From contig OY970829.1 in the NCBI GenBank assembly GCA_963853835.1, forward strand, positions 30,405,764 to 30,469,763: DNA of 64,000 bases, written 5' to 3'. This DNA is from Calendula officinalis. Taxonomy: Eukaryota; Streptophyta; Magnoliopsida; Asterales; Asteraceae. Both the position numbers and the translations under genes were made by a program. This document shows, piece by piece, positions 22,196 through 32,276 of this stretch. Position 1 is the first letter of the stretch. The number at the start of each line of letters is the position of its first letter. The notes below the pieces were generated by a model. The model was not told the origin of the DNA. It worked only from the letters and a program-made list of their open reading frames with translations, and did no database searches.

Positions 22196-22739
22196 CCTTT
22201 TGCAGATTCGAAATTTGCCGAACATTAGATCCGTAAGTCAAATTAAAGTGATTTGATAGCAAAATGTTTCTAGAAAAATATGTTTTCATGAATGAGTGAT
22301 TGCAAATATGATGGATTTGATTTTGCAAATAAGCGATCTGAATGAGGTGAGAATGAATTGGATTGGATCTAATCCTATATGAACTTCAATAAAGAAAAAC
22401 ATGGATTTTGTTGAACTACGTAACAATATGATATGTATTTGTTGCTGGAATTCATAAATTGGTTGCAGAAATATGCATTAAAAAAGGAAAGTGGAGAAAC
22501 AAGGAAATTAGATACGTACTTTGGATAAAAATATGTAGATCGCTTTCTTGATTTCTTTAAAATAAGATTATGTTGCGATTCTAGTCTTATCTTACCTATC
22601 TAGAAGTCTCAAGAAGAAAGACCTAGTAGCCCTATCAGGTTTTGTATATATATATCTAGACATTTTTTATTTAAAATTACTTTTAACGAGGAGTAGGGTC
22701 GCGCTTCGTGGTGGTTTACAAAGATAAAAATCATATATA
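22196..22739. other. original 5' flank of the bHLH gene
   Basis: This noncoding stretch follows the end of similarity between the first and third exon copies ('CAGTGAAAA'). It is probably the authentic promoter-proximal DNA of the gene and ends at the left half of the Stowaway MITE. No gene is seen. Confidence 0.5.
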
Positions 22740-22797
22740 CTTCCTCCGTTTCAAAATAAGTGATGCACTTTCCATTTTGGGATGTTTCAAAATAAAA
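22740..22797. mobile_element. left half of Stowaway MITE 1
   Basis: It starts CTTCCTCCGTTTCAAAATAAG after a TA dinucleotide and matches the first ~58 bp of the intact MITE at 30807-31121. Its right half is 7.47 kb away at 30266-30528. Together they make about 321 bp, the size of the intact copy. Confidence 0.8.
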
Positions 22798-22811
22798 CCT
22801 GATATAGTGAA

Positions 22812-23155
22812 AATCTTTAGGTTTTATATCTCCAAAAGATATAGTGAAAGTGTTGGGAATATCATGAAGGGGCTTTGGCTTAGATTTTGGGTTTTCATCA
22901 TGTGGATTATTGATAATATTGTTGGCTGTTTTACAAGGAGGCAACCTTTTGATGTTGGTCATTTCTTTGATGCATGCCGGAACTTGATCTACAAAAGAAT
23001 CAACCATTACCTGGATTATGAACCCTTGATCTTGCATTCCCTACGAGTATAGAGTTCCAAAAATTAAGAAATATGTATATATAACCATATATTTCTTCTA
23101 TACTTTAACTAATTACCTGTTGTGAATGTGATAACCATGTGGATGACGTATCCAT
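22812..23155 (-). pseudogene. second partial copy of bHLH exons 1-2 (truncated)
   Basis: Exon 1 (23117-23155) is unchanged. Exon 2 (from 23040 down) stops at 22812, just after ISFGDIKPKD, losing the whole basic-helix part. The copied segment corresponds to 21730-22185. Beyond 22812 comes a ~14-bp filler that includes GATATAGTGAAA, itself found at 21755-21766, and then the MITE half. On the other side, at 23266, the copy fuses to the interior of E2 through an AAATT shared by both parents. It cannot encode a DNA-binding domain. Confidence 0.8.
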
Positions 23156-23432
23156 TGCTTTAATAGTTTAATATGTGAATGTAGCATATGTTAACTTTGA
23201 AGCTAAGCTGCCATCAAAAGTGAATTAACAAATAGCTAGTTCACTAAGATTCGAAACAACTCAAATTGGATGTCTTTGTAATACAAGAGCCAAGATAGGA
23301 TAGTTGTACGGTGCATTTCGGAATCGAGAACCAGTAACATGTAGTACTCATGAAGTATCCAGCTAAAATTGATTTTCCAGAATCTTTGAGAAAAATATTT
23401 GAAAAATAGAGAATAACAGTGTCAAGAATCAC

Positions 23433-24632
23433 CGGAAGTCATAAACAGATGCAAGCTTTACTGAAGATCTTCAGTAAAGAGATCGACGAATTTGACAGAC
23501 AGGATGATTGAAGACATTGTTAAGCAAAGATTTGGGATTTAAAAGAAATCAATTTGAAGTGGATCAATGATCAGTGCACAAAGATGATTTTGTGTGTGAG
23601 ATCATATGAATAATTCAGAATTTAATCTGAACCATTTGGAGAAAAAGTAAAATACATTCTTCATTGCTATATGTTTGTACAAATTGTTTGAAAAATGGTA
23701 AGAACAATCAATTCAAGATGTTGTTATAAACAGATGCAATCAGTACTAATCGAAATTAGTAAAGAGATCGACGAATTTAACAACAGCTTGTGGTGAGTGT
23801 TACAAACAAATATTTGAAAATTTAAAAATTGTGCAAAATCAGAAAAATGATTTGAAAAATTATGTCAGCAACGCAAGAGAAAAAAGTTGGGCATAAACAG
23901 ATGCAATCTTTACTAATCAGATTAGTAAAGAGATCGACGAATTTGACCAAAATTTATATCCTACGTTGTGAACACATCATTGTGAGAACAAAGTATGAGT
24001 AAAAATTTTGTGAGGAATATACAGATGTTGAGCATAGAGTGTCAACTCTGTATGAGAAAGTGAGGTCAACAACGCAAGAGAAAAGAGTTTGACATAAACA
24101 GATGCAATCTTTACTAATTAGATTAGTAAAGAGATCGACGAATTTTTCAAAAACTTATATCCTACGTAACTAACACATGAGTTGAGTAAAAAAATATAAC
24201 AGTTAAGATTGAGTTGTGCTAAAGTTGTAGCAACAACGAAACTCAAAATGTTGAATTTTGTAGAAAAATTTGAGTTTCACAGAAATATGAAAAATGAGAA
24301 TGTGATGTCAACAATGCAAGAGACAAAAAGGTGTCATAAACAGATGCAATCTTTACTAACGAAAGTAGTAAAGAGATCGACGAATTTGACAACAGTTTGT
24401 ATCCTACATTGGTAACATATAAGTTTAAGTAAAAATTTTGAATATAGTGTGAAGTTGTGCCAACGGTATGACAACAACGAAACTCAAATAGATTTTGAAA
24501 GATATTGAGTTTAAGTTTGAAAACAAAACTGAGGAGATGATGTCATCAACGCAAGAGATAAAAGTATGTCATATACAGATGCAATCAATACTAATCGAAA
24601 CTAGTAGAGAGATCGACGAATTTGACAAAAAT
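23433..24632 (-). repeat. six-unit hairpin repeat array of E2
   Basis: This is the same array as 15360-16560. In the third unit the stem is restored to CTTTACTAAT-CAG-ATTAGTAAAG (near 23908-23930), whereas E1 has a G in place of the C. Confidence 0.85.
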
Positions 24633-24773
24633 TTGTATCATACGTAGACAACATATAAGTGAGGAAAACATTTTTGAACTAAAATAATGAAACTCAATTG
24701 AACAAATTTTGAAAATATTGAGATTGAGTTTCTGAAGAATTTGAATGATGAATAAAAATGGGTTAACAAAGAG

Positions 24774-24945
24774 TATGCTCCCCCTTTACCGATGAAGTTT
24801 CATAAAAATGCTCCCCCTTGACGAATGAATGTCAATTTTCTCCCCCTTAACAAGTGAATATTGATTTTCTCCCCCTCAACCAATTAAGAGCTAGTTGCCC
24901 CCCCTCAATCAATTAAGAGCTATTTGCTCCCCCTCAACCAATGAA
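24774..24945 (-). repeat. array of polypurine-tract-like motifs in E2
   Basis: This copy of 16701-16872 has the last CTCCCG of E1 present as CTCCCC, so all tracts are regular here. Confidence 0.75.
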
Positions 24946-25047
24946 ATCATTGAGAAACGGGTTTCAAGCTGAGTTAGTTGAAAGCCATTTCGGTTAGAAA
25001 CGGGTTATACACCGATGTGTACATAAGCCATTATCCTGCAAAACAAA

Positions 25048-25509
25048 TCAAACAACTTTTGGTACCCATTTTTGTTTAGGTCCGACGATGTTAGCGTGAG
25101 AATGAAACCACCAATAAGTTGTATCGATTTGATTTAAAGATTGAGAGTTCCAAGAAAAACTGAAACTTGATGTTTCACTTTCAAATAATTTCCGGGGAAT
25201 TATTTGAGATGTTGGAGTTTTGGGAACCCATTTTGCTTTTAAGATTGAGGATGTTTTGTAAACATAAACAGGAGATGTTTTTGGCACTTGTGTAACAGTC
25301 ATATTAGGTGCCAATGAAAGTAAATCATTTCTTGAGTATTTTAACGATTTAGTTTTGGAAAAGATTTTCTTTGAAGCACTCGAATGTTTCAACACGGTTG
25401 ATGGTGTAGGTTTATCCACTTGAGAATGCTTAAGTCTATAAGAGGAACCTAATTTATTTGGAGTTTTAGGTGCGGAATTTCCTCTAATAACTTGTTTAAG
25501 AGCATTCAT
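25048..25509 (-). CDS. E2 ORF, C-terminal gag/protease spacer remnant
   Basis: The 153-codon twin of 16976-17437 differs at one residue (a Phe/Val change near TFTQVPK). Its ATG overlaps the TGA of the coiled-coil frame. As in E1, it ends GPKQKWVPKVV where a protease would normally follow. Confidence 0.5.
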   Translation of the reverse strand: MNALKQVIRGNSAPKTPNKLGSSYRLKHSQVDKPTPSTVLKHSSASKKIFSKTKSLKYSRNDLLSLAPNMTVTQVPKTSPVYVYKTSSILKAKWVPKTPTSQIIPRKLFESETSSFSFSWNSQSLNQIDTTYWWFHSHANIVGPKQKWVPKVV

Positions 25510-27176
25510 TTTCTTATCAGAGTGTGGCGGGACCGTGGATCTCCTAGGCTTAGGCTTGATAGAGGATTTGATTGTGATTTCGGTTTAGATGTAGAATTTC
25601 CTCTATGAACCTCAGTTTGCTTGATTTTATATAAATCACGATATGCCATGACAGGAGAAAACATTCTTGGGTTTTTACTTTTATTCATTGCAGTTAAAGG
25701 AGAATCTAAGTTCATAGATGCACTAGGCTTCTTAAGTTTCTGAAGATTAGATGATTTAGATTCTAAATTTTGAATTTGTGCTTGCAACTTTAGTTTCTCT
25801 TTCTCATAAGATTTATGTGTTTCATCAATTTTATTTTCTAATCCTTGAATTTTTGTTTGTAGAACTGATTTTTCGTTGTCAAACGCCTTATGTGTTTCAT
25901 CTATTTCAGTTTCCAATTGACAAATTTTCTTTTCAAGAATTAGATTTGGTACATAAATCTTTGGTGTAACCTTTTGTTGAATAACATCATTTCCCTTAAT
26001 TTCAAATTCTTCTGGTTTTATAATGGGAAAATAATCATCATTTTCAAATTGAGCCCTTTTAGTTTCATATGTTTTATTTAATTCAGTGTAATTGAAACTA
26101 ATTTGAGCATTCTCCTTTTTAGCTCTGTTGAAGTTCTCTATTTCTTCTTCCTCGTCAGTCATCCGAATGAAACGCTGCGAGATTCCATTGAGTAGATATC
26201 TTGAATCATATAATGTAGGAGCCATTTTGCACGCGGTCTTAAGATATTCTGGATTATCAGCTCCTAGCCCCTCTCGAGAGTTGAAATATTTGAAATCTTT
26301 AGGCTTGTTAAGATGAATGGTTTGATCAGTGTGTCCTCGTTGAACAATCAATTCCTCAAGATGTTTGATATGTGAATTCAATTTAATTGTTTCATGCTTG
26401 AGTGTGTTTATGATAGTTTGTTTGTTTAGCATTTCTTTTTCAGAAATTGTATGAGACAAATTCTTAACATCATTATCATTTTTGACATTCAATTCTGATA
26501 CTTGATTTTGTAACTCCAGATTCTCAAGTTTGACATTTTTAATTTGTTTAATCTGTTGAACAAGTTGTTCATTTTCATTTTGCAAATTATTTAAACGTTC
26601 TTGAAATTGATTATTTAAATCTTTTTCATCTAAAATGTTTTGTTTTAAAGAATCAATTTCAGAAATCTGAGTTGTAACAAAACAAGTATCCGGACCAATA
26701 AGATTATCAGAATTTGAAAAGAGGGAACTGATTACCTCAAGTTCTTTGTTGGCCTCTTCATGAAATCGATCAGTAACCTCCATATGCTTTTCATCCTTAG
26801 GATCTGAATCTTCCATCCATTTACTATCTTCAACTAAGAACACTTTTTCATACTCAATTTGTTTAGCCCTCGACATTTTACGTTTATAATACTCGGAATC
26901 CCGAACGATTAATTTCTTTGTAGCATCCAAAGGTGTGACGGTTGGCTTTTTAGTTGAGATTGTAGCAGATATATCAGGCTTAATGTCGAATGAAGATCTC
27001 AGATTATTGTTTGTAGGCTTTGAATTATATTTCTTCGCATAGTCTGAAATATTTGCCATAACTCGTAGTACGTCTTGACGTTCTTTATCCAAATCATCAT
27101 CGATAGCTGGTGTAGGTTTTTCCATTTGTTTATAATATTCGGCAGCTTTTCTCGCATTGGCAAGGTCTGGATCCAT
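25506..27176 (-). CDS. E2 coiled-coil gag-spacer-like protein, intact 556 codons
   Basis: This uninterrupted frame from MDPDLANARKAAEYY to a TGA overlaps the next ORF. Visible parts are: an acidic N-terminus with KRKMSRAKQIEYEKVFLVED (about 95-115), a long coiled coil rich in Leu, Asn, Gln and Lys (about 185-290), a segment PTLYDSRYLLNGISQRF (about 330), a second coiled coil with two similar IDETHK repeats (about 420-480), and a basic Ser-rich C-terminus. Zinc knuckle, protease, integrase and RT are absent. From memory it matches the gag-to-protease spacer of Asteraceae SIRE-like polyproteins. An intact frame in an element without any pol suggests the protein may have a structural role for the element, but this is inference. 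Not a host gene. Confidence 0.6.
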   Translation of the reverse strand: MDPDLANARKAAEYYKQMEKPTPAIDDDLDKERQDVLRVMANISDYAKKYNSKPTNNNLRSSFDIKPDISATISTKKPTVTPLDATKKLIVRDSEYYKRKMSRAKQIEYEKVFLVEDSKWMEDSDPKDEKHMEVTDRFHEEANKELEVISSLFSNSDNLIGPDTCFVTTQISEIDSLKQNILDEKDLNNQFQERLNNLQNENEQLVQQIKQIKNVKLENLELQNQVSELNVKNDNDVKNLSHTISEKEMLNKQTIINTLKHETIKLNSHIKHLEELIVQRGHTDQTIHLNKPKDFKYFNSREGLGADNPEYLKTACKMAPTLYDSRYLLNGISQRFIRMTDEEEEIENFNRAKKENAQISFNYTELNKTYETKRAQFENDDYFPIIKPEEFEIKGNDVIQQKVTPKIYVPNLILEKKICQLETEIDETHKAFDNEKSVLQTKIQGLENKIDETHKSYEKEKLKLQAQIQNLESKSSNLQKLKKPSASMNLDSPLTAMNKSKNPRMFSPVMAYRDLYKIKQTEVHRGNSTSKPKSQSNPLSSLSLGDPRSRHTLIRK

Positions 27177-27812
27177 ATTTTTGCGATTAGGATTTTGGGT
27201 AAAAGTTCTTGTGTGTTCAAAATGATAAAGATCTTGTGAAAGTTTTCTTTTAAAAACCTTTTAAAACAAATGTAAACATTAAAAGTGTTTAAAAAGTTTG
27301 AAAAAGTTGAAATTTAAAAAAAAAAATTGTTTAAAATATGAATTAAAATTGTCTCGGTTAAGCTTTTAAAGATGATATTTGATACCGGTTTTAAAATTTT
27401 GTATTGACTTTTGGACTTTGGGCTAAAAATGTTTTGGGCTTATTTGATTTGAACTGATTGAATGTAATCTTGGGCTTTGAAGACAATTAGTCAATTGAAT
27501 AGAACTTGGGCCAAAAGGTCTGTGCCGAACTCTTTAGCAGATTGAGCTAATTGTGCCGAACATGAGATCGAACATAGCAGATTGATTGTTCAAGCAAAGA
27601 TCGGATGAGATCGATTGTTCAAGCAGATTAAAATCGATTTTGTTTAATTAAACAAAGATCGATTTTGCTGAATTGACTGCGAGATCTTCAGATTCTTCAG
27701 AATCGATTTTGTTCAATCGAGAATGTGATGAATCCAATTAAAATCGAATTAGGTGTTGAATTGTTTGTTTAAATCAAGAACAGTTTAATGATTTTACGTG
27801 AGATGTATTGTT

Positions 27813-28383
27813 TTGGGCCGAACATAAGCAGATCGATTCATCCATTTGAACACTTTGCCGACTATTTTCTGGAACAGATAGGTTGAAGTCGACGAACAAG
27901 ATATGACGAATACAAGTGATGAAACAGAATTCAAGTTATGATTGAAGCCGTTGATTGTCGAGCTGTGGATATCGTTAGATTAATTGAACGATTTATGAAT
28001 TGAATTTAGTGTTGATTTTATTTTGATACTGATCGACGATCTCAACTGATAGTGATTCTTGTGTTTTGGGATTATTGTTTACGATCTCAATTGATGAAAT
28101 ACGATTGATCAATTGATGATTGATGAAATACGTAGGTCAAAAATTCGTTGATACCTGTTGCAAGCTGTGCCGAACTGTGTGTTGAACGAAGGTGTCGAAG
28201 TAGGTGCAGTCGAACTAGGTATCTGGGCCGAATAGAGTTGGGCCGAACTTCAATAAGCAGCTGGGCCGAACTTCTACAAGTTCGGGCCGAACTTCTGTGT
28301 TATAAACGGGCCGAACTTGTTACAATACTTCGGGCCGAACTAGTGACAATACTTCGGGCCGAAGTTGTTCATCAACTTGAAGC
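27813..28383. repeat. leader of E2 with GGGCCGAACTT repeats
   Basis: This copy of 19740-20310 has seven GGGCCGAA units between about 28223 and 28370. Confidence 0.75.
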
Positions 28384-28828
28384 CGAACTTCACGAGCGTA
28401 CGCAACACAGTCACCATTTTCTTCACTTTTTCAATTCAATTTAGCTCATTTCTTCACCGATTTGAATGATTCTTCTTTCTAAATGCTCGAAATCAACTTT
28501 CTAACACTTTGTACCGATCAAATAATCCATAACATAACACATTTGCTCAGATTTTGCAAATTACAGTCACTTTTTGAGTTTTTCACTTTTTCACAAGAAT
28601 CATCAAATTGAAGGTCGATTGTTGATGGAATTGATCTGAAATTGATTCTATTCTTCTTAGAAACAATGGAGACACACTATTCTGCACTCAATCCATCGAT
28701 TTGGAACAAAAAATTACAACATTTAATTTTCATGACGAACATCAACTTTTCTTCACTTTTTCTCAGATCTTGATCATTCTAGCTCGATTTTGGATCTTCT
28801 CTAAGAGAGATTTTGCTCTGATACCAAT

Positions 28829-29099
28829 TGAAAGACCTATTTAATCTATAATCAAGCTAATCCATGAAGATTCAAGTGAGAAATAGAAGATTTGAGTGAG
28901 TGTGTGTTCTTGGTGTAAGTGTGTGAAGTTGAGAGAGAATGAGATGAATGAAACTTTCCCTAAAAATGTATTCAGTAATTGTGTGGAAAGCTTGACTTGA
29001 AAGTCAAAGATACAACCTTATATACTCCTACCACTTAACAAATGACAAGTTAACTAACGGACTTTAAAGATCAAAACTATTACAAAACTAGTCCTAACA
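28829..29099 (-). repeat. 5' LTR of E2
   Basis: It is 271 bp with the same ends as the E1 LTRs. The primer site GCTCTGATACCA lies just inside (28815-28826). The ATAAG after 29099 is the copied target duplication. Confidence 0.88.
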
Positions 29100-29635
29100 A
29101 TAAGTTTTTGGATGACTTTTTACCATTGGAATAAAGAATTTTTTAAAAAACTTACTCTAAACATTTATTTTTCCATAAACTCTTAATAAACTTTCATTGT
29201 TAGTTCTATTTAGTCCATATATTTAATAATTTTACATTTTAAACCTTATATATATATTTATATGTGAATCATTTATTATTTTATAATTGTAAATGATAAC
29301 TTTATCATATTTCAATAGTTTTTGGTAAAGAACAAGTATGTTGATATTTATTTATTATTTTTTTTTGGTGGTATATTAAGTTTTATAAAATGCTATAAAA
29401 ATTATCAAATTATATATGAGGGCATTTATAAAATATTTGAGATAGATAAAGATAAACTAGTAATAATAATAAGAAAAAGTTTTTGAAATGTTAACTATTG
29501 AAGAAGCTTTTTATAAATAAGCTTTTAGTAAGTGGAAAGCCAATGTGACAAAAATAATAAGTTATTATGAGGTTAACCATTGGAGATGCTCTTAGTATTA
29601 TGATGTATCAATCGTATAAAATTTATGGTTAGTAC

Positions 29636-30146
29636 CTTCTTTAGGCCGGGAAGTAGGGCGGACAAAGAAATAAACCGTCTAGCTACCTTTTCTCTTCTCT
29701 TCCTCTCGGCCAACATATGATCTTGTAACTGAATCCGGTTCCGGATCATGCCCTTTTTGGTTCCACTTGCGTAACCAAATGAGTCGGTGAACCAGATGAC
29801 CTCATCTTTAGGTTTTATATCTCCAAAAGATATAGTGAAAGTGTTGGGAATATTATGAAGGGGCTTTGGCTTAGATTTTGGGTTTTCATCATGTGGATTA
29901 TTGATAATATTGTTGGCTGTTTTACAAGGAGGCAACCTTTTGATGTTGGTCATTTCTTTGATGCATGCCGGAACTTGATCTACAAAAGAATCAACCATTA
30001 CCTGGTTTATGAACCCTTGATCTTGCATTCCCTACGAGTATAGAGTTCCAAAAATTAAGAAATATGTATATATAACCATATATTTCTTCTATACTTTAAC
30101 TAATTACCTGTTGTGAATGTGATAACCATGTGGATGACGTATCCAT
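29636..30146 (-). pseudogene. third copy of bHLH exons 1-2, without exon 3
   Basis: Exon 1 is 30108-30146 and exon 2 is 29636-30031, both open with the same splice signals as the first copy. Differences are few (for example Ile to Asn in GFINQV, Asp to Asn in PLHNIP, Ser to Trp in VIWFTD); the basic region HMLAERKRREK is intact. No second exon 3 follows: downstream lie E2 and the truncated second exon copy. A transcript would have to splice over about 16 kb to 13849 or end in intron or element sequence. It is the copy closest to the right-hand flank. It could be the true 5' end of the gene with the inner copies derived from it; the sequence alone does not decide. Confidence 0.7.
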
Positions 30147-30265
30147 TGCTTTAATAGTTTAATATGTGAATGTAGCATATGTTAACTTTGAAGCTAAGCT
30201 GCCATCAAAAGTGAATTAACAAATAGCTAGTTCACTAAGATTCGAAACAACTCAAATTTCAGTGA

Positions 30266-30528
30266 AAATAAATGATACACTTTGAAACTTTCCTTATTTG
30301 GTAAAATATAGTGAGACCCACATCCACTAACTATCTCCTTTAATAAACTGAAATTACTCATTTACCCTTACTTTTACTTTTAAACATTAATAAACTCACT
30401 TTAATCACAATTTGTGGGACCCCTTACTCACTAACTATCCAATTTAATCTAATTTAACATTCATTACAATATTTTGCCTCAAAAAACGTGAAAGCTAATT
30501 TGTATCACTTATTTTGAAACGGAGGAAG
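30266..30528. mobile_element. right half of Stowaway MITE 1
   Basis: It starts AATAAATGATACACTTTG, matching the intact MITE from its ~58th base, and ends GAAACGGAGGAAG followed by TA. The partner half is 22740-22797. Confidence 0.8.
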
Positions 30529-30806
30529 TATATAAACTAAAATGCTATTAATTTCGATAAATTAACTTGTGCAATTATTATCATAGTTGACATTTTGAAT
30601 ACGTGTAAACATGTTGGATTAGTTGCAAATAATTACTTAATCTATACGCTACAATTATATATAATAATTTAGATTAGTTGTATTACTTAATATGTGCACT
30701 ACAATTATATATAATAATTTTAAATAATAAAATATATAAATAAAAGAAATCATAAAATGACTATTATCATTCTATAAAAAAAACTATTGTTATTATATAA
30801 AAAAAG

Positions 30807-31121
30807 TACTTCCACCGTTTCAAAATAAGTGATACACTTTCTATTTTGGGGTGTTTCAAAATAAGTGATACACTTTGAAATTTTCCTTATTTAGTAAAAT
30901 ATAGTGGGACTCATACCCACTAACTATCTCCTTTAATAAAGTGAAACTACTCATTTACCATTACTTTTACTTTTAAACATCATTAAACTCACAAATCATG
31001 ATATGTGGGACCCCTCACTCACTAACTATTCAATGTCATCTAATTTAACATTCATTACAATCTTTTGCCTTAAAAAACGTGAAAGTTAATTTGTATCACC
31101 TTTTTTAAAACGAAGGAAGTA
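30807..31121. mobile_element. Stowaway MITE 2, intact, TSD TA
   Basis: It is 315 bp between TA dinucleotides, with terminal inverted repeats CTTCCACCGTTTCAAAATAAG and its complement-like end AAAACGAAGGAAG. The consensus CTCCCTCCGT-type terminus is that of Tc1/mariner-related Stowaway elements. A second internal GTTTCAAAATAAGTGATAC lies near 30850. Confidence 0.85.
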
Positions 31122-31365
31122 TTATTTAAACATCATACAAAATTAATTTTGATAATAATAATAGGTCACATGAAAGGTATTGATCAATTATTGATGAATA
31201 CTACAATCATTTGATAAATATTGTATCTATTATACAATTATCATATTATAAACACTATTCACAAACATTTGATTCGTTAATTTTTTGTTTATATTATTAT
31301 ATAAATATTAGTAAATTGAAATCTTAAAACAATTGTAGTGTGGAATGACATAGCAAGTCAATTTC

Positions 31366-31575
31366 TGTTAGAATTCGTCCCTGTATAATCACCAATGATT
31401 AAACTGTCAGAATTTGTGACCTTTAATTATGGATGATTATACTATCAAAATTTGTGACCTTAATCATGCAGGATTAAATTGTCAGAATTTGTGGCCTTAA
31501 TCGTGGATGATTAAACTGTCAGAGTTCGTGACCTTAATCATAGATGATTAAACTGTTAGAATTAGTGCCCACCGA
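31366..31575. repeat. minisatellite, about five units of ~41 bp
   Basis: The unit TGTCAGAATTTGTGACC, then TTAATCATGGATGATTAAAC, is repeated with substitutions. The first and last units begin TGTTAGAATT, the LTR start. Confidence 0.8.
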
Positions 31576-31724
31576 CACACGTGTACGGATATCATGGCCG
31601 ATGATGCGCGAGCCTATCGGGTCACACGCCGGGGGAATTCCTTTCCGATAACACTTAAAAGAGTAGAGATAAATAAAAATGTTGGGAGAAATAATGTAGC
31701 TTTATTTTATTGGCCTTTTATTTC

Positions 31725-31747
31725 ATTGGACCATTTAATGGTCCAAT
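31725..31747. repeat. perfect hairpin in the solo LTR
   Basis: ATTGGACCATT, T, AATGGTCCAAT: an 11-bp stem with a one-base centre. A related hairpin, TTGGACCA-CTTTA-TGGTCCAA, follows near 31796-31816, so the LTR has a duplicated stem-loop block. Confidence 0.8.
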
Positions 31748-32276
31748 GCATGTAAGAGTTGCCACTACTTTCTGCACATGCTAGCTTTAATTCCATTGGA
31801 CCACTTTATGGTCCAAGGCATGTAAAGCTTTTCCACTACACCTCCACTTGCTCTCTTATCTACATAAGAGAAATGTAGGAGGTTAATGAAAGACTTGTGA
31901 AAATTGGTTTTCTCTCTCAAATAACAAGTGTTTAGTTTACCGAAAATCTAAGAAGTTCTTGAGTATTTTCGGTATCGGGTTAGCAACTTGAAAGGAATCG
32001 GTCACTCGATGTGGATCAACGATAGAGGGGTACGATTTCGTGACCATCATCCATCTACGAGTTCATCATCAATCTTGCGGGTATCTTAGAGGGTGTGATG
32101 TTGTCTCCCTCTTCTTTGTTGCTTGATTCGTGTTTAGAGATTCGCTCCGTGGTGGATTTTGGTGGTTAAATTTTTATTTTAATTTTATGTTTCCACTGTG
32201 TTTTTCGAACCCACCATAATCCAACAATTTAAAATAGGAAAAGGGAGTTTTGATATTCCCAAGTTTAATGTTATTA

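Larger units (their letters stand above)
23266..29099 (-). mobile_element. E2: 5'-complete, 3'-truncated copy of element E1
   Basis: It corresponds to E1 from about 15193 to 21026 with an offset of 8072-8073 and only scattered substitutions, so the copy is recent. It keeps the leader, coiled-coil ORF, purine array, hairpin array and one LTR (28829-29099) but lacks the 3' LTR and the ~970 bp next to it. It has no target duplication of its own on the left; at 29100 it continues into the same bHLH intron sequence (ATAAG...) as E1. It therefore arose by segmental duplication and not by transposition. Confidence 0.88.
31366..32226 (+). mobile_element. Copia-type solo LTR, 861 bp, near-perfect TSD
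   Basis: It starts TGTTAGAATTCG and ends CATAATCCAACA. The flanks are ATTTC (31361-31365) and ATTTA (32227-32231), a four-of-five match. It contains a TATA-poor promoter-like stretch, a TTTTCTCTCTC leader and no coding sequence. The first 200 bp are a tandem iteration of the LTR start. Confidence 0.6.

Noticed and set aside
23266..29099. E2 as an independent transposition
   Set aside because: It lacks its left LTR, has no own target duplication, and its right flank is the same bHLH intron sequence as that of E1; segmental duplication explains it.
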